64,000 nucleotides of DNA from positions 78,429 to 142,428 of the forward strand of contig NZ_CANMFS010000008.1 in assembly GCF_947497275.1 (NCBI RefSeq), in the 5' to 3' direction. Source of the stretch: an uncultured Sulfitobacter sp. Its GTDB lineage: Bacteria > Pseudomonadota > Alphaproteobacteria > Rhodobacterales > Rhodobacteraceae. Each line of letters opens with the position of its first letter. Position 1 is the stretch's first letter. Positions 18,053 to 26,504 of this stretch are shown here, piece by piece. The position numbers and the translations under genes are program-made. Under the pieces are notes generated by a model that saw only the letters and a program-made list of their open reading frames with translations, had not been told where the DNA came from and did not search any database.

Positions 18053-18829
18053 ATGAATTTGCTGAAAAAATTTGGCCTCGCCGTGGGCCTTGCCACTTCT
18101 TTGCTGGCACCCCCTGTGATGGCACAATCCGCGCTGAACGATGTTCTGTCTTCCGGGACGCTGAAAGTCGGCACGACGGGCGACTGGAACCCGATGTCGG
18201 TGCGCGATCCTGCAACGAATTCCTACGTGGGCTATGACATCGACATCATGACGCAGCTTGCGACCGATATGGGGGTCGCGCTCGAGATGGTGCCGACGGA
18301 TTGGAAAACGCTGGTGAACGGCGTTGTATCGGGCAATTACCACATGACCGGATCCGCCTCGATCAGCCCCGCGCGGCTGAAAGCGGCCGGATACTCGCAC
18401 AGCTACATCGCGGTCGAGATGTTTCCATTCACCACCGAAGACAAGTCGAGCAATTTCAGCGGATGGGACAGCATCAACAGGCCAGAGGTGAAGGTCGCCA
18501 CCACGTTGGGCACTTCGTTCGAGAAGATGGTCAAGGAATGGTTCCCCGAAGCGGAGATCATCGTAGTCGAAGCGCCCGCGCGCGGGTTTCAGGAAGTTCT
18601 GTCGGGCCGTGCGGATGTTTTCGTGACATCCAACATCGAAGGGTCGACCCTGTTGCAGAAGTTCCCGAACGTGCGCCAGATCGAAGTGTCGCAGGCCCGT
18701 GCGCCTACGCCCATCGCAATGCTGCTGCCGCAGACAGATCAGGTCTGGATCAACTACATCAACAGCTGGATCGAGTTGAAGAAAACCGAAGGCTTCTTCG
18801 AGGAAGTCGCCTATAAATGGGGTCTGTAA
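18053..18829 (+). CDS. Amino acid ABC transporter substrate-binding protein
   Basis: The 258-residue protein has a signal peptide (MNLLKKFGLAVGLATSLLAP, cleavage after VMA) and the SBP_bac_3 fold: SGTLKVGTTGDWNPMSVRD, YVGYDIDIMTQLATDMG and the hinge VKVATTLGTSFEKMV. It also resembles PheC-like cyclohexadienyl dehydratases, periplasmic proteins of the same fold, but the adjacent permease and ATPase favour transport. The frame opens at 17951 but the ATG at 18053 follows GAAGGA and starts the signal peptide. Confidence 0.9.
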   Translation: MNLLKKFGLAVGLATSLLAPPVMAQSALNDVLSSGTLKVGTTGDWNPMSVRDPATNSYVGYDIDIMTQLATDMGVALEMVPTDWKTLVNGVVSGNYHMTGSASISPARLKAAGYSHSYIAVEMFPFTTEDKSSNFSGWDSINRPEVKVATTLGTSFEKMVKEWFPEAEIIVVEAPARGFQEVLSGRADVFVTSNIEGSTLLQKFPNVRQIEVSQARAPTPIAMLLPQTDQVWINYINSWIELKKTEGFFEEVAYKWGL

Positions 18830-18852
18830 CGACAGATCAATAGAAACAGGAG

Positions 18853-18883
18853 AGGGCGCCTTGACCATGGGGGCGCCCTTTTT
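18853..18883 (+). terminator. Rho-independent terminator of the binding-protein gene
   Basis: An eight-base-pair stem (AGGGCGCC with GGCGCCCT) and an 11-base loop are followed by a run of T. It begins 23 bases after the stop of the amino acid binding protein gene. Confidence 0.85.
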
Positions 18884-18915
18884 ATGCGTTGAATTCCCCC
18901 CACGAAAGCACTGCG

Positions 18916-20292
18916 ATGATCGACGAAGACCTCACCCGCGGACCGGTCCCCGGCCATTTTCGCCGTCTGGCGCTGCCCGCTGCCGTGGGCATGTTGTTCA
19001 GCACGCTCTATAATGTCGTCGATACGTTCTATGCGGGGTTCTTTGGCACTCAGGCACAGGCGGGGCTGGCCGTGGGGTTTCAGGCGTTTTTCATCCTCGT
19101 CGCCATCGGTTTCGGAACCGGCGCTGCGTTGAGCGCGCTGGTGGGCAACGCCAAGGGCCGCAGGGATGTGGCCGATGCGCGGTTCCTCGCGGCGCAGGGC
19201 ATCGGGTTTGCGGTGCTGGGCACGCTTGCAATGATCGGCGTGGCGCTGCTGACGGGGCCGTCTTTGATTGCGCTGGTGTCGGAGCCGGGCGGTTACCGCG
19301 AGGCGGGACTCGCCTATTTCACTTGGCTGATCCTCGCGCTGCCCGCGTTCATCATAGGCTACGGCGGTAACGGGATCTTGCAGGCACGCGGCGATACCCG
19401 GTCGATGCAGCGTGCGCTGACGGTGGCGTTCTTCGTTAATGTCGGTCTTAATCCGTTGTTGATGTACGGTATTCCAGGAGTCGTACCCGGCATGGGCTTC
19501 AACGGCATCGCGCTTGCGACAGTGATCAGCCAGTCCGGAGTCGCGATCTTTATCCTCAGCCGTATTTTCGGACGCGCCGTCATGGCCGACCTGCGGCTGC
19601 ACGAGTTCATTCCGTCGCCCGCAAAATACTATGAAATTGGCGCGCAGGCGTTTCCGTCCGCGTTTGCGCTTCTGGTGACTTTTTCCAGTGCCTTCATCGT
19701 GCAGTACGCTTTGAAAGAATATGGCGCGGCGGCACTTGCGGCCTATGGCATCACCATGCGCATCGAGCAGTTGTTCCTGCTGCCGGCGCTGGGCGTCGCC
19801 ATCGCGCTGGTCCCCATCGCAGCGCAGAATTTCGGTGCCGGAGAGTACGACCGCGTGCGCGCTGCGTTCCACCGCTGCTGGATCATGGGTGTCATGGGCA
19901 CGACCTGCGCGTTTCCGTTTCTGTGGTTCGGCGGTGGTCTGGCGGCGTCGCTTTTCTCGGACGATCCGGAAGTCATCAGAATATGTGCCCTGTTCCTCAA
20001 GGTAGAGGCGGTTATTCTGCCGGTTTACGTCGTGCTTTTCTCGATCAATTCCCTGCTGCAGGCACTAAAGAAAGCGCATTTGACCATGTGGATCGGGATC
20101 TATCGCCAGTGGATCGGCATCGCCGCGTTCATCTGGCTGTTCACGCAAGTAGTCGACTGGGGGCTGACGGGCGTCCGCATCGGGATCGCAGCCGGCGTCG
20201 GGACCGGAATGCTGGTGTCTCTTGTCATCGTTGCCCGCGTCGCAGGGGCGCGTATCGGCGGCCTTGGTCAGTCTGTCGTGCAGACGACTTAG
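18916..20292 (+). CDS. MATE family multidrug/metabolite efflux transporter
   Basis: The 458-residue membrane protein has about twelve hydrophobic segments in two related halves. It opens with GPVPGHFRRLALPAAVGMLFSTLYNVVDTFYAG, the MATE first-helix pattern with the conserved DTFYAG, and the second half contains ALAAYGITMRIEQLFLLPALGV. It exports drugs or metabolites using an ion gradient. The ATG at 18916 fits the family; a TTG at 18889 is open but has no support. It stands alone after the terminator. Confidence 0.93.
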   Translation: MIDEDLTRGPVPGHFRRLALPAAVGMLFSTLYNVVDTFYAGFFGTQAQAGLAVGFQAFFILVAIGFGTGAALSALVGNAKGRRDVADARFLAAQGIGFAVLGTLAMIGVALLTGPSLIALVSEPGGYREAGLAYFTWLILALPAFIIGYGGNGILQARGDTRSMQRALTVAFFVNVGLNPLLMYGIPGVVPGMGFNGIALATVISQSGVAIFILSRIFGRAVMADLRLHEFIPSPAKYYEIGAQAFPSAFALLVTFSSAFIVQYALKEYGAAALAAYGITMRIEQLFLLPALGVAIALVPIAAQNFGAGEYDRVRAAFHRCWIMGVMGTTCAFPFLWFGGGLAASLFSDDPEVIRICALFLKVEAVILPVYVVLFSINSLLQALKKAHLTMWIGIYRQWIGIAAFIWLFTQVVDWGLTGVRIGIAAGVGTGMLVSLVIVARVAGARIGGLGQSVVQTT

Positions 20293-20325
20293 CGGCGCGC
20301 CCGACCGTTAAAGCCGCGCGCGCCG
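20293..20325. other. GC-rich inverted repeat between convergent genes
   Basis: CGGCGCGC and GCGCGCCG face each other around a 17-base loop between the ends of the MATE gene and the TRAP permease gene. No T-run follows on either strand, so a terminator role is possible but not shown. Confidence 0.3.
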
Positions 20326-20342
20326 TCAGAGTGCAGAGCGCG

Positions 20343-21650
20343 TCAACCAGCCCATTCGGGCAGGAAAAGCACGATCTGCGGGAAGGCAACGAGCCCCGCG
20401 ATGATGACCAGATCGATGATTACGAACCAGAACACCCCGCGGAAGATGCTCGATAGTGATGCGATGTTGCCGACGACGCCCTTGATGACGAACACGTTCA
20501 TCCCCATGGGCGGCGTTATCATCCCGATCTCCAGCAGTTTGACCAGAACGACACCGAACCACAGCAGGCTATAGCCCGTCTCGTCCACCAGCGGCAGAAC
20601 GATCGGCAGGGTCAAGAGCATCGCGCCTACCGGTTCCAGCATCATGCCGAGCAGCAGATAGACAACGACAATGCCGAAGATGATCAGGATAGGCGAGGCA
20701 CCGAACGACAGGATCGCGTCCGACATCGCGTCACCGATGCCCGAGAGCGCCAGAAAGCGGGTCAGCAGGCTGGCCCCGACTGCGATGATCAGAAGGGCCG
20801 CGGTAGTGGTCAGCGTTTCCGTGACGGCCATGCGCAGCGCCTTGAACGTCAGCGTGCGGTAGATCAGGGCCACCAAGGTGGACAGGAACGCGCCGATGGC
20901 ACCTGCTTCGGTGGGGGTGAAGGCGCCGCCGAAAAGACCCGCAAAGACACCGATCACGATCAGCAGAACCGGCCATGTCTGGCCCAGCGCACGGATCTTC
21001 TCGGCCGCTGTTGCCTTGCTTTCGACCGGAGGGGCCAGCTTGGGGTTCAGCCAGACGCGCACCATGATCAACACGATATAGGCCAAAAGCGTGATCACCC
21101 CGACGACGAGGCCACCGAGGAAAAGCTGGCTGACCGACTGGCGCGCGATGATGCCGTAAAGGATCATCAGGATCGAGGGTGGAATGAGCGCGCCGATGGT
21201 GCCCGCAGCGGCGACCGTCCCGGTGGCAAGCTCACCGCTGTATTTGTGGCGCATCATTTCTGGGACCGCAATCTTGCCCATGGCGGCCGAGCACGCGACC
21301 GACGATCCGGTGACGGCGGCAAACCCCGCACAGCCGAATACGGACGCGATGGCAAGCCCGCCCGGAAGGCCCGACAGCCAGATCTGTGCCGCGCTGAACA
21401 GCCCTTGGGTAAGCCGTGTGTGATAGCAGATGAACCCCATGAACAGGAATGCCGGGATCGAACTGAGCACCCATGAATTTGCGAAATTGTAGGGTACGAT
21501 GCCCAGGCTGCCCCAGGCGATGTTCCAGTTGAACATCGACCACAACCCGCCGAACGAGACCGCGATCAGCGCGACGCCGATCGGGATCCGCATCAGGATC
21601 AGAAAGAAGAGAATGCCGACAAAGATGGCGGCGATCTGGAGTTCGGTCAT
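20343..21650 (-). CDS. dctM: TRAP transporter large permease (DctM)
   Basis: The 435-residue protein has about twelve membrane helices and the DctM family features: an IFVGILFFLILMRIPIGVAL start, the ASVFGCAGFAAVTGSSVACSAAMGKIA block, PPSILMILYGIIARQSVSQLF and the closing PPMGMNVFVIKGVVGN. It moves the ligand inward with sodium. The start at 21650 overlaps the small permease stop by four bases, so the longer frame to 21740 is ignored. The substrate is set by the DctP gene upstream. Confidence 0.95.
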   Translation of the reverse strand: MTELQIAAIFVGILFFLILMRIPIGVALIAVSFGGLWSMFNWNIAWGSLGIVPYNFANSWVLSSIPAFLFMGFICYHTRLTQGLFSAAQIWLSGLPGGLAIASVFGCAGFAAVTGSSVACSAAMGKIAVPEMMRHKYSGELATGTVAAAGTIGALIPPSILMILYGIIARQSVSQLFLGGLVVGVITLLAYIVLIMVRVWLNPKLAPPVESKATAAEKIRALGQTWPVLLIVIGVFAGLFGGAFTPTEAGAIGAFLSTLVALIYRTLTFKALRMAVTETLTTTAALLIIAVGASLLTRFLALSGIGDAMSDAILSFGASPILIIFGIVVVYLLLGMMLEPVGAMLLTLPIVLPLVDETGYSLLWFGVVLVKLLEIGMITPPMGMNVFVIKGVVGNIASLSSIFRGVFWFVIIDLVIIAGLVAFPQIVLFLPEWAG

Positions 21651-22195
21651 ATCACTTCCTCGTCGGACAGATAGGGATCTTCGATGGTGAGGCTGCTCAG
21701 ACCCGTTTCCCGGCCGGTGACCATGCCGTAGATTTTCCACAGCGCCACAAGTGCCATCAGGCCAAAGCCGAGAGGCAGCACGAAGTAGGTGGGCCAGGTG
21801 ATGATCTTGCCGCCAGCCTCGATCGAGTAGGAGCCGGTGGCGTATTTCGCCATCGCTTCCTGCCCGGTGCGGACCGCAACGGTTGCGGTAACGATGAACG
21901 TGATCAGTGACGCGAAAACCGCGATCACCGACTGCACCTTGGTGGGGAACCGTTCGACCAGCAGTTCAACAGCGATATGGCTGTCCTTTTCCTCGACCGC
22001 CGCGAGCGGCAGGAAGGCGATGGCGACCATGTAGAATGCCGAAACATACAGGATCGTCGCGTTCAGCGGCGTCTCGAATACGAACCGCATCGCGACGTCG
22101 ATTGTGACATGGCAAACCAGCAGCACCACCATGATGCCCGCGACCGAGGAAAGGCCGGTGATCAGCCATGAAATAGCCTTGCCGATAGCTTTCAT
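21647..22195 (-). CDS. dctQ: TRAP transporter small permease (DctQ)
   Basis: The 182-residue protein has the four helices of DctQ, including the paired start AIGKAISWLITGLSSVAGIMVVLL and the family block PLNATILYVSAFYMVAIAFLPLAAVEEKDSHIAVELL. It partners the large permease, with which its gene overlaps by four bases. A hairpin separates it from the upstream binding protein gene. Confidence 0.92.
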   Translation of the reverse strand: MKAIGKAISWLITGLSSVAGIMVVLLVCHVTIDVAMRFVFETPLNATILYVSAFYMVAIAFLPLAAVEEKDSHIAVELLVERFPTKVQSVIAVFASLITFIVTATVAVRTGQEAMAKYATGSYSIEAGGKIITWPTYFVLPLGFGLMALVALWKIYGMVTGRETGLSSLTIEDPYLSDEEVI

Positions 22196-22221
22196 GGGTC
22201 AATTCCAGATTGTTGGGGAAG

Positions 22222-22251
22222 GGAAAACGGGCGCCCGAAAAGGGCGCCCGT
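22222..22251 (-). terminator. Strong hairpin with T-run between dctP and dctQ
   Basis: On the minus strand a ten-base-pair perfect stem (ACGGGCGCCC with GGGCGCCCGT) with a short loop is followed by TTTTCCC. It would stop most transcripts after the binding protein and let a fraction reach the permease genes. Confidence 0.75.
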
Positions 22252-22269
22252 CGTTACACGCTTTCAGGC

Positions 22270-23424
22270 TTACTGGCCGTATGTCGCGGGGTCGACCTTG
22301 GACAGAACTTCGTCCCAGTACAGTTGCTGCAACGCCTCGTTGCTGTCGACGTCCGCAACCAGACCGTTCCACTTTTCGAGCAGCGCTGGGAACGCGTCAG
22401 CGATCTCTCCGGCGCGTGCGACGTCGTAGGTGTCCTTGAAAAGGGCCGATACGGTTTCGAGATCCTGCTTCACGAACTCCTGTACGGCTGCGGTCAGTTC
22501 CGGCTCTGCCTGGTGGATGTTGATGCCCTTGTCCCGCGCGTTCTGGATCGCGGTCGCGTCATCTGTGTAGAAGTTCCAGGTGGTGTTCGCTGTCATGTGG
22601 CTGCCGCCCCACAAAAGCACTTCGCGCGAAGCGTCGTCCATGCCCTTCCAGCGATCAAGGTTGATGTTGGCGCTTGCGACACCGGCGAAAGCACCGCCCG
22701 GCACGCCCAGTGTGATGTCGGTGACGACCTCATGCAGGTTGTAGTTGGTAAGCTCGGGCGCGCTGAGCATGGCGCAGTCGAGAATGCCCTGATCGAGCGC
22801 CTCATAGACTTCGCTGACTGGCAAGCGTACGCCCTGAGCGCCGAAATGTTCGGCAAAGCGGACGAACCCGGCACCACCGGCACGCAGCCGCTTACCCTTG
22901 AGATCTTCGATCGACGTGACTTTTACATCTTTGCACAGCATGTTGTAGAGCGGCGTCACACCGGCACCGGTCCAGACCTGATTTTGCGCCTTGAACTCTT
23001 CGAGGCATTCGGGACAATCGTTCAACGTGTATTCCAGCATCGCACCGGTAAACGCGAGCGGCTCCTTGCCGTTGGGATTCTCGACAAGGTTGATGAGCAG
23101 GTTCATCTCGTGCAGGAACAGGTTGGTCGGGTATTCTGCGGCGAAATACGGGGTCAGCACAAAACCTACGTCGGCCAAGCCATCACGCACACCCGCGCTG
23201 GTTTCCGAAAGGCTCAGCAGCGACATCGGAAAACCGGTGGCCGTCACTTCGCCGTCCGAACGCTCTTCGATTGCTGCGGCGTAATTGTCGACCGCCTGAC
23301 CCACGGCTGAGGTGTTCGGATAGCCGTAGGCAAAGTTGAGCCGTTCTTTCGCCACGGCCTGTCCGGCAACTGCGGATGCGACGAGCGTCGCGGCAAGCGT
23401 CAGGTTGATTTTGGGTGTTTTCAT
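22270..23424 (-). CDS. dctP: TRAP transporter substrate-binding protein (DctP)
   Basis: The 384-residue periplasmic protein has a signal peptide ending AGQAVAKERLNFAYGYP and DctP family blocks such as GKRLRAGGAGFVRFAEHFGAQ and PVSEVYEALDQGILDCAMLS. Arg and Asn residues in these blocks normally hold a carboxylate. The RAGGAG stretch and length resemble C4-dicarboxylate or 2-oxoacid binders, but the ligand is not fixed by sequence. The ATG at 23424 follows GGAGGAG. A divergent TetR gene lies 346 bases upstream. Confidence 0.93.
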   Translation of the reverse strand: MKTPKINLTLAATLVASAVAGQAVAKERLNFAYGYPNTSAVGQAVDNYAAAIEERSDGEVTATGFPMSLLSLSETSAGVRDGLADVGFVLTPYFAAEYPTNLFLHEMNLLINLVENPNGKEPLAFTGAMLEYTLNDCPECLEEFKAQNQVWTGAGVTPLYNMLCKDVKVTSIEDLKGKRLRAGGAGFVRFAEHFGAQGVRLPVSEVYEALDQGILDCAMLSAPELTNYNLHEVVTDITLGVPGGAFAGVASANINLDRWKGMDDASREVLLWGGSHMTANTTWNFYTDDATAIQNARDKGINIHQAEPELTAAVQEFVKQDLETVSALFKDTYDVARAGEIADAFPALLEKWNGLVADVDSNEALQQLYWDEVLSKVDPATYGQ

Positions 23425-23770
23425 GGTGCTCCTCCAAGCGTATGCAGTTTTGTCCGGCACGCGATGTGCCGGATGCAGGGATCATTTTTTGTTTTGCTCC
23501 GCGACCCACTCTTCTTGGGTCGCGGTGGGTGATATCCCGGTTTGGGCTGGCAGACCAACATTCCCGGTAGTATGCTAACCTCTACATGCCGCGCGCGGGT
23601 GTCAATACGAATATCCGTGATGCGCCCGTCCGGCGCGGGATGTAGGAGGAATTGCAGATGTGCATGCGCGTTGCCCCGACTTGAGGAGGTAGGGGGGAAC
23701 GCGCCACTGTCCACGGGAAAATTATGGAACAGTCACATCGCAGGAGAGGAAAAACGGGGGGAGACAGCTT
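23425..23770. other. Divergent promoter region of dctPQM and tetR with inverted repeats
   Basis: A perfect inverted repeat (GCGACCCA at 23501-23508, TGGGTCGC at 23516-23523) lies 77 bases before dctP, and an imperfect dyad TAGTATGCTA sits at 23568-23577. Either could bind the divergent TetR protein. The longer repeat has no T-run on its 3' side, so it is not a terminator. No gene is seen here. Confidence 0.4.
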
Positions 23771-24400
23771 GTGAACAAGCATCAGGCGCTATCGGCTGGC
23801 AAGGCGGAGAGCCTTCAGCAAATCACCGACGCGGCAGCGCAATGTTTCATGGCGAAGGGGCTGGAAAAAGCGACAATCGACGATATCGCGGACGTGCTCG
23901 GCGCGACCAAGGGGCGGGTGTATCATCACTTCCGCTCCAAGAACGCGATCTATTTCGCGGTGCACCGACAGGCGATGCAATATTGTTTCGACGCGGTCGA
24001 GCCGGTCCTGAAACAGGACATCCCAGCCGACGAAAAGCTGTTTCGGATGGCGGTTGCCCATGCGCATGTGATGATGGACACCTTACCATATCAGCGCAGT
24101 ATTCGTCTTGGCGTGGACATCTATCTGCGCGGTCCGACCACGCAGGCCGAGCGGGAGGTGCTGACAGAACTGATCGAGCAGCGCAACGGCTATGAAAACC
24201 TGTTCCGCGACGTGCTCCGGTCGGGCAAGGCCGCCGGAACGCTTGACGTACCCAATGTGGACCTTGCCGGCCGCGCGGTGATGGGTGCGCTCAACGGTCT
24301 GGTCGACTGGTACCGGATTCGCCCCGATCAAAGTGCCGCAGACCGGGCTGCCATCGCGGATGGCCTCGCGCATACGATCATTTACGGCATCAAGGCGTAG
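23771..24400 (+). CDS. TetR family transcriptional regulator
   Basis: The 209-residue protein has the TetR helix-turn-helix at residues 15-60 (ITDAAAQCFMAKGLEKATID, then DVLGATKGRVYHHFRSKNAI) and an all-helical ligand domain after it. It starts with GTG at 23771 behind a GGGGGGAGA site. Its position divergent from dctPQM suggests control of that transporter in response to its substrate or a breakdown product. Confidence 0.9.
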   Translation: MNKHQALSAGKAESLQQITDAAAQCFMAKGLEKATIDDIADVLGATKGRVYHHFRSKNAIYFAVHRQAMQYCFDAVEPVLKQDIPADEKLFRMAVAHAHVMMDTLPYQRSIRLGVDIYLRGPTTQAEREVLTELIEQRNGYENLFRDVLRSGKAAGTLDVPNVDLAGRAVMGALNGLVDWYRIRPDQSAADRAAIADGLAHTIIYGIKA

Positions 24401-24408
24401 CCTGCGTG

Positions 24409-24657
24409 TTATGCAGCGAGCACGAGATACCGTGCGATCCCATAGAGGTAGAGGGCCGAGAAGACGATATTGATGTACTTCAGCTGCGGCTCGGCGCGCA
24501 GCCAGCCGCAGTACACCCAGATCAGACAGAACGGCAACCCCAGCAACATCGCTGCCAGCTGCCAATTCTGAACGATCGAAATTGTGCTGCACAGGCCAAG
24601 CGTAAACGCCAGCCATTTCAGGTGCTGCTCGTACCGAGCCAGGTTCGCATACGTCAT
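24409..24657 (-). CDS. Small three-helix membrane protein of unknown function
   Basis: The 82-residue product begins MTYANLARYEQHLKWLAFTL and has three hydrophobic segments at about residues 14-31, 34-50 and 60-80, with WLAFTLGLCSTISIVQNW as the first. Size and layout recall SemiSWEET-like or other short roseobacter membrane proteins, but I do not recognise a family with confidence. It is convergent with the TetR gene, eight bases from its stop. The longer open frame to 24918 has no membrane-like content and is left out. Confidence 0.6.
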   Translation of the reverse strand: MTYANLARYEQHLKWLAFTLGLCSTISIVQNWQLAAMLLGLPFCLIWVYCGWLRAEPQLKYINIVFSALYLYGIARYLVLAA

Positions 24658-25124
24658 TTTCAGAGAATCCAGATCACCAGCGCCGTGAACCCGGCGTTCT
24701 GGTGCGCCAATACTAGCGGCATCGGGCGTTTCGCGCAATATCGCGCGGGCCGGATGTGACAGGGGGAGGGTATGATGCCGCGTGAAAATCAGGTTCGCCC
24801 GGGCGTTCGGTTTACGGTCGTATAAACCTTGTCTGGTTCGTAGGGAATACCGCACATTTGGTGCCGTCGCGCACCCCAGAGGATCCGACACATCAGTGCA
24901 ATCTGGCCCTCTGCGCAAAACTGGCGATCTGACAGGGTGCTGGAGTGATCTGAGACCGAACAGCTGTCTCCGGCGTATTTGGAGAGCATTTGATGCGAAT
25001 GGCTCGGGGGGCTTTGGGGATTGTTTACGAACCGCCTTTACAAGCGGCGGCGAGTGTTGCGCCGAAAGTGACCCTCTTTTGTGCGCGGTTTCGTTCCCCG
25101 CACTGGTTGAAACGGGGACGCGCC
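24658..25124. other. Intergenic, divergent promoters presumed
   Basis: This interval lies between two divergent genes (small membrane protein and Hint-domain protein) and should hold both promoters. I see no coding pattern. The stretch 24990-25124 is open in the Hint frame but reads unlike the family, so it is treated as untranslated. Confidence 0.45.
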
Positions 25125-26129
25125 ATGGCGACAGTTTTTGATTTTCTTGAACTTACAGACATCAGCGAGAATACCACGTATTCTCACGCTGCGGGAAACC
25201 TCCTGAGTGTCGTGGATCAGGTAAGCTCCTCGGATTTGAATGACAATGAGTTCGATGAGGGTGACGATATTCTGATCGGCGGTGTTTCCTACAACATCGA
25301 TCTGATTCAGAAACCGTCTTCTGGCGGCAAGTTCACTCTCGGGGATGGAAGCCAGCAGACCTTTGGTTCCGGCATGGAAATCAATCTTGATGTGGTCTTT
25401 CTGACTGTTTCAAACGGCGGTGATGTCAGACATTTTGCCATACCCAACGACAGCTATGGCGACATGAATGTGCAGTCGATTCAGATTGGTGAACTCAGAC
25501 ACAGCAGATTCAATGACGTTAAACTGATATCGACATCGAACAATGAGGTGAATGCAGTCTGTTTCGCAGATGGTACCATGATCAAAACCCCGAACGGTGA
25601 GACCGCCGTTGAAAAAATTGAGATCGGCAACCTCGTTCTGACACGCGATAACGGCGTGCAACCCGTCCGGGCAATACTGGTTCGAAAACTGGATTTCAGA
25701 ACTGCACCGGAACGGTTGAAGCCAATCGCATTTTCAAAGGATTCCCTTGGTCCGAGCCGTCCGCACAGCAAGCTTTGCGTATCTCCACAGCACCGTATGC
25801 TGGTGGTGGACCCGTCGGGGAACATGGTCCTGGTGCCTGCCAAAGCGCTGCTTCCAAGGCGAGGAGTTCGCGTGGCACACGGCAGACGTCAGGTGACCTA
25901 TATCCATCTCGTTTTCTCTGCGCATCAGATTATCTACGCAAATGGCACCCCGACAGAGAGCTTCTTTCCGGGCCGTATGGCGATGGAGGCGATCCCGGAG
26001 ACCTGCCGTGCCGAAATTCAGGATTTATTCGGCGAAGATGTGGCAAGTGACACGGGCAACCACAGGAAGGCCGCTGCCCCGGTATTGCGTGTTCAGGAAG
26101 CACAGCGTCGAATGTCGAGCTTTCCCTAA
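25125..26129 (+). CDS. Hint (hedgehog/intein) domain-containing protein
   Basis: This 334-residue protein has an N-terminal region of about 140 residues of beta-rich, acidic character (SSSDLNDNEFDEGDDILIGG) and then a Hint_2 domain starting at VCFADGTMIKTPNGETAVEK, with the nucleophilic Cys, followed by IEIGNLVLTRDNGVQPVRAI and the later HSKLCVSPQHRMLV and HLVFSAHQIIYANGTPTESFFPG blocks. Proteins of this kind are common in roseobacters and are often secreted or surface-linked; the Hint fold can cleave its own chain at the Cys. No secretion gene is adjacent. The ATG at 25125 is chosen because residues before it are unlike the family. Confidence 0.82.
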   Translation: MATVFDFLELTDISENTTYSHAAGNLLSVVDQVSSSDLNDNEFDEGDDILIGGVSYNIDLIQKPSSGGKFTLGDGSQQTFGSGMEINLDVVFLTVSNGGDVRHFAIPNDSYGDMNVQSIQIGELRHSRFNDVKLISTSNNEVNAVCFADGTMIKTPNGETAVEKIEIGNLVLTRDNGVQPVRAILVRKLDFRTAPERLKPIAFSKDSLGPSRPHSKLCVSPQHRMLVVDPSGNMVLVPAKALLPRRGVRVAHGRRQVTYIHLVFSAHQIIYANGTPTESFFPGRMAMEAIPETCRAEIQDLFGEDVASDTGNHRKAAAPVLRVQEAQRRMSSFP

Positions 26130-26504
26130 CAGCCGCCCAGCGAAGATGACACGGTTCGAGAAATTTATAAGCCTCGCATTTTCCAGTACCGGCTGCGCGC
26201 AATAGGATTGGTGGTTTCACAGGACTAAATGGAAACAGCCGGCTACAAGACTTGGTGCCGCCTGAGTTCTTCTTGGCGCGTTGGGCGAAGCCATCAATTC
26301 CCGGCAGATGATAATCAGTAGAGTAAGCGTATCGAGATCGAACCCGTAGAACAGCCGAGCATTGCCTTTTGCCTACCGAGCACCTCGCCCCCTGATTGCC
26401 GTAACCCGAAGGGAACAGCGGCATCTGCTGTGATCAAGCACAGGATTTTAACGGTATCGGCTCAAAACAGATCCACGAAACCTGTCATGGCGGTCGCTCG
26501 GGCT
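26130..26504. other. Intergenic, nothing recognised
   Basis: This lies between the ends of the convergent Hint-domain and acyl-CoA ligase genes. No hairpin with T-run, family motif or repeat was found. Confidence 0.4.

Noticed and set aside
23501..23523. Perfect inverted repeat as a terminator
   Set aside because: No T-run follows on either strand; it lies in a divergent promoter region, so an operator is more likely.
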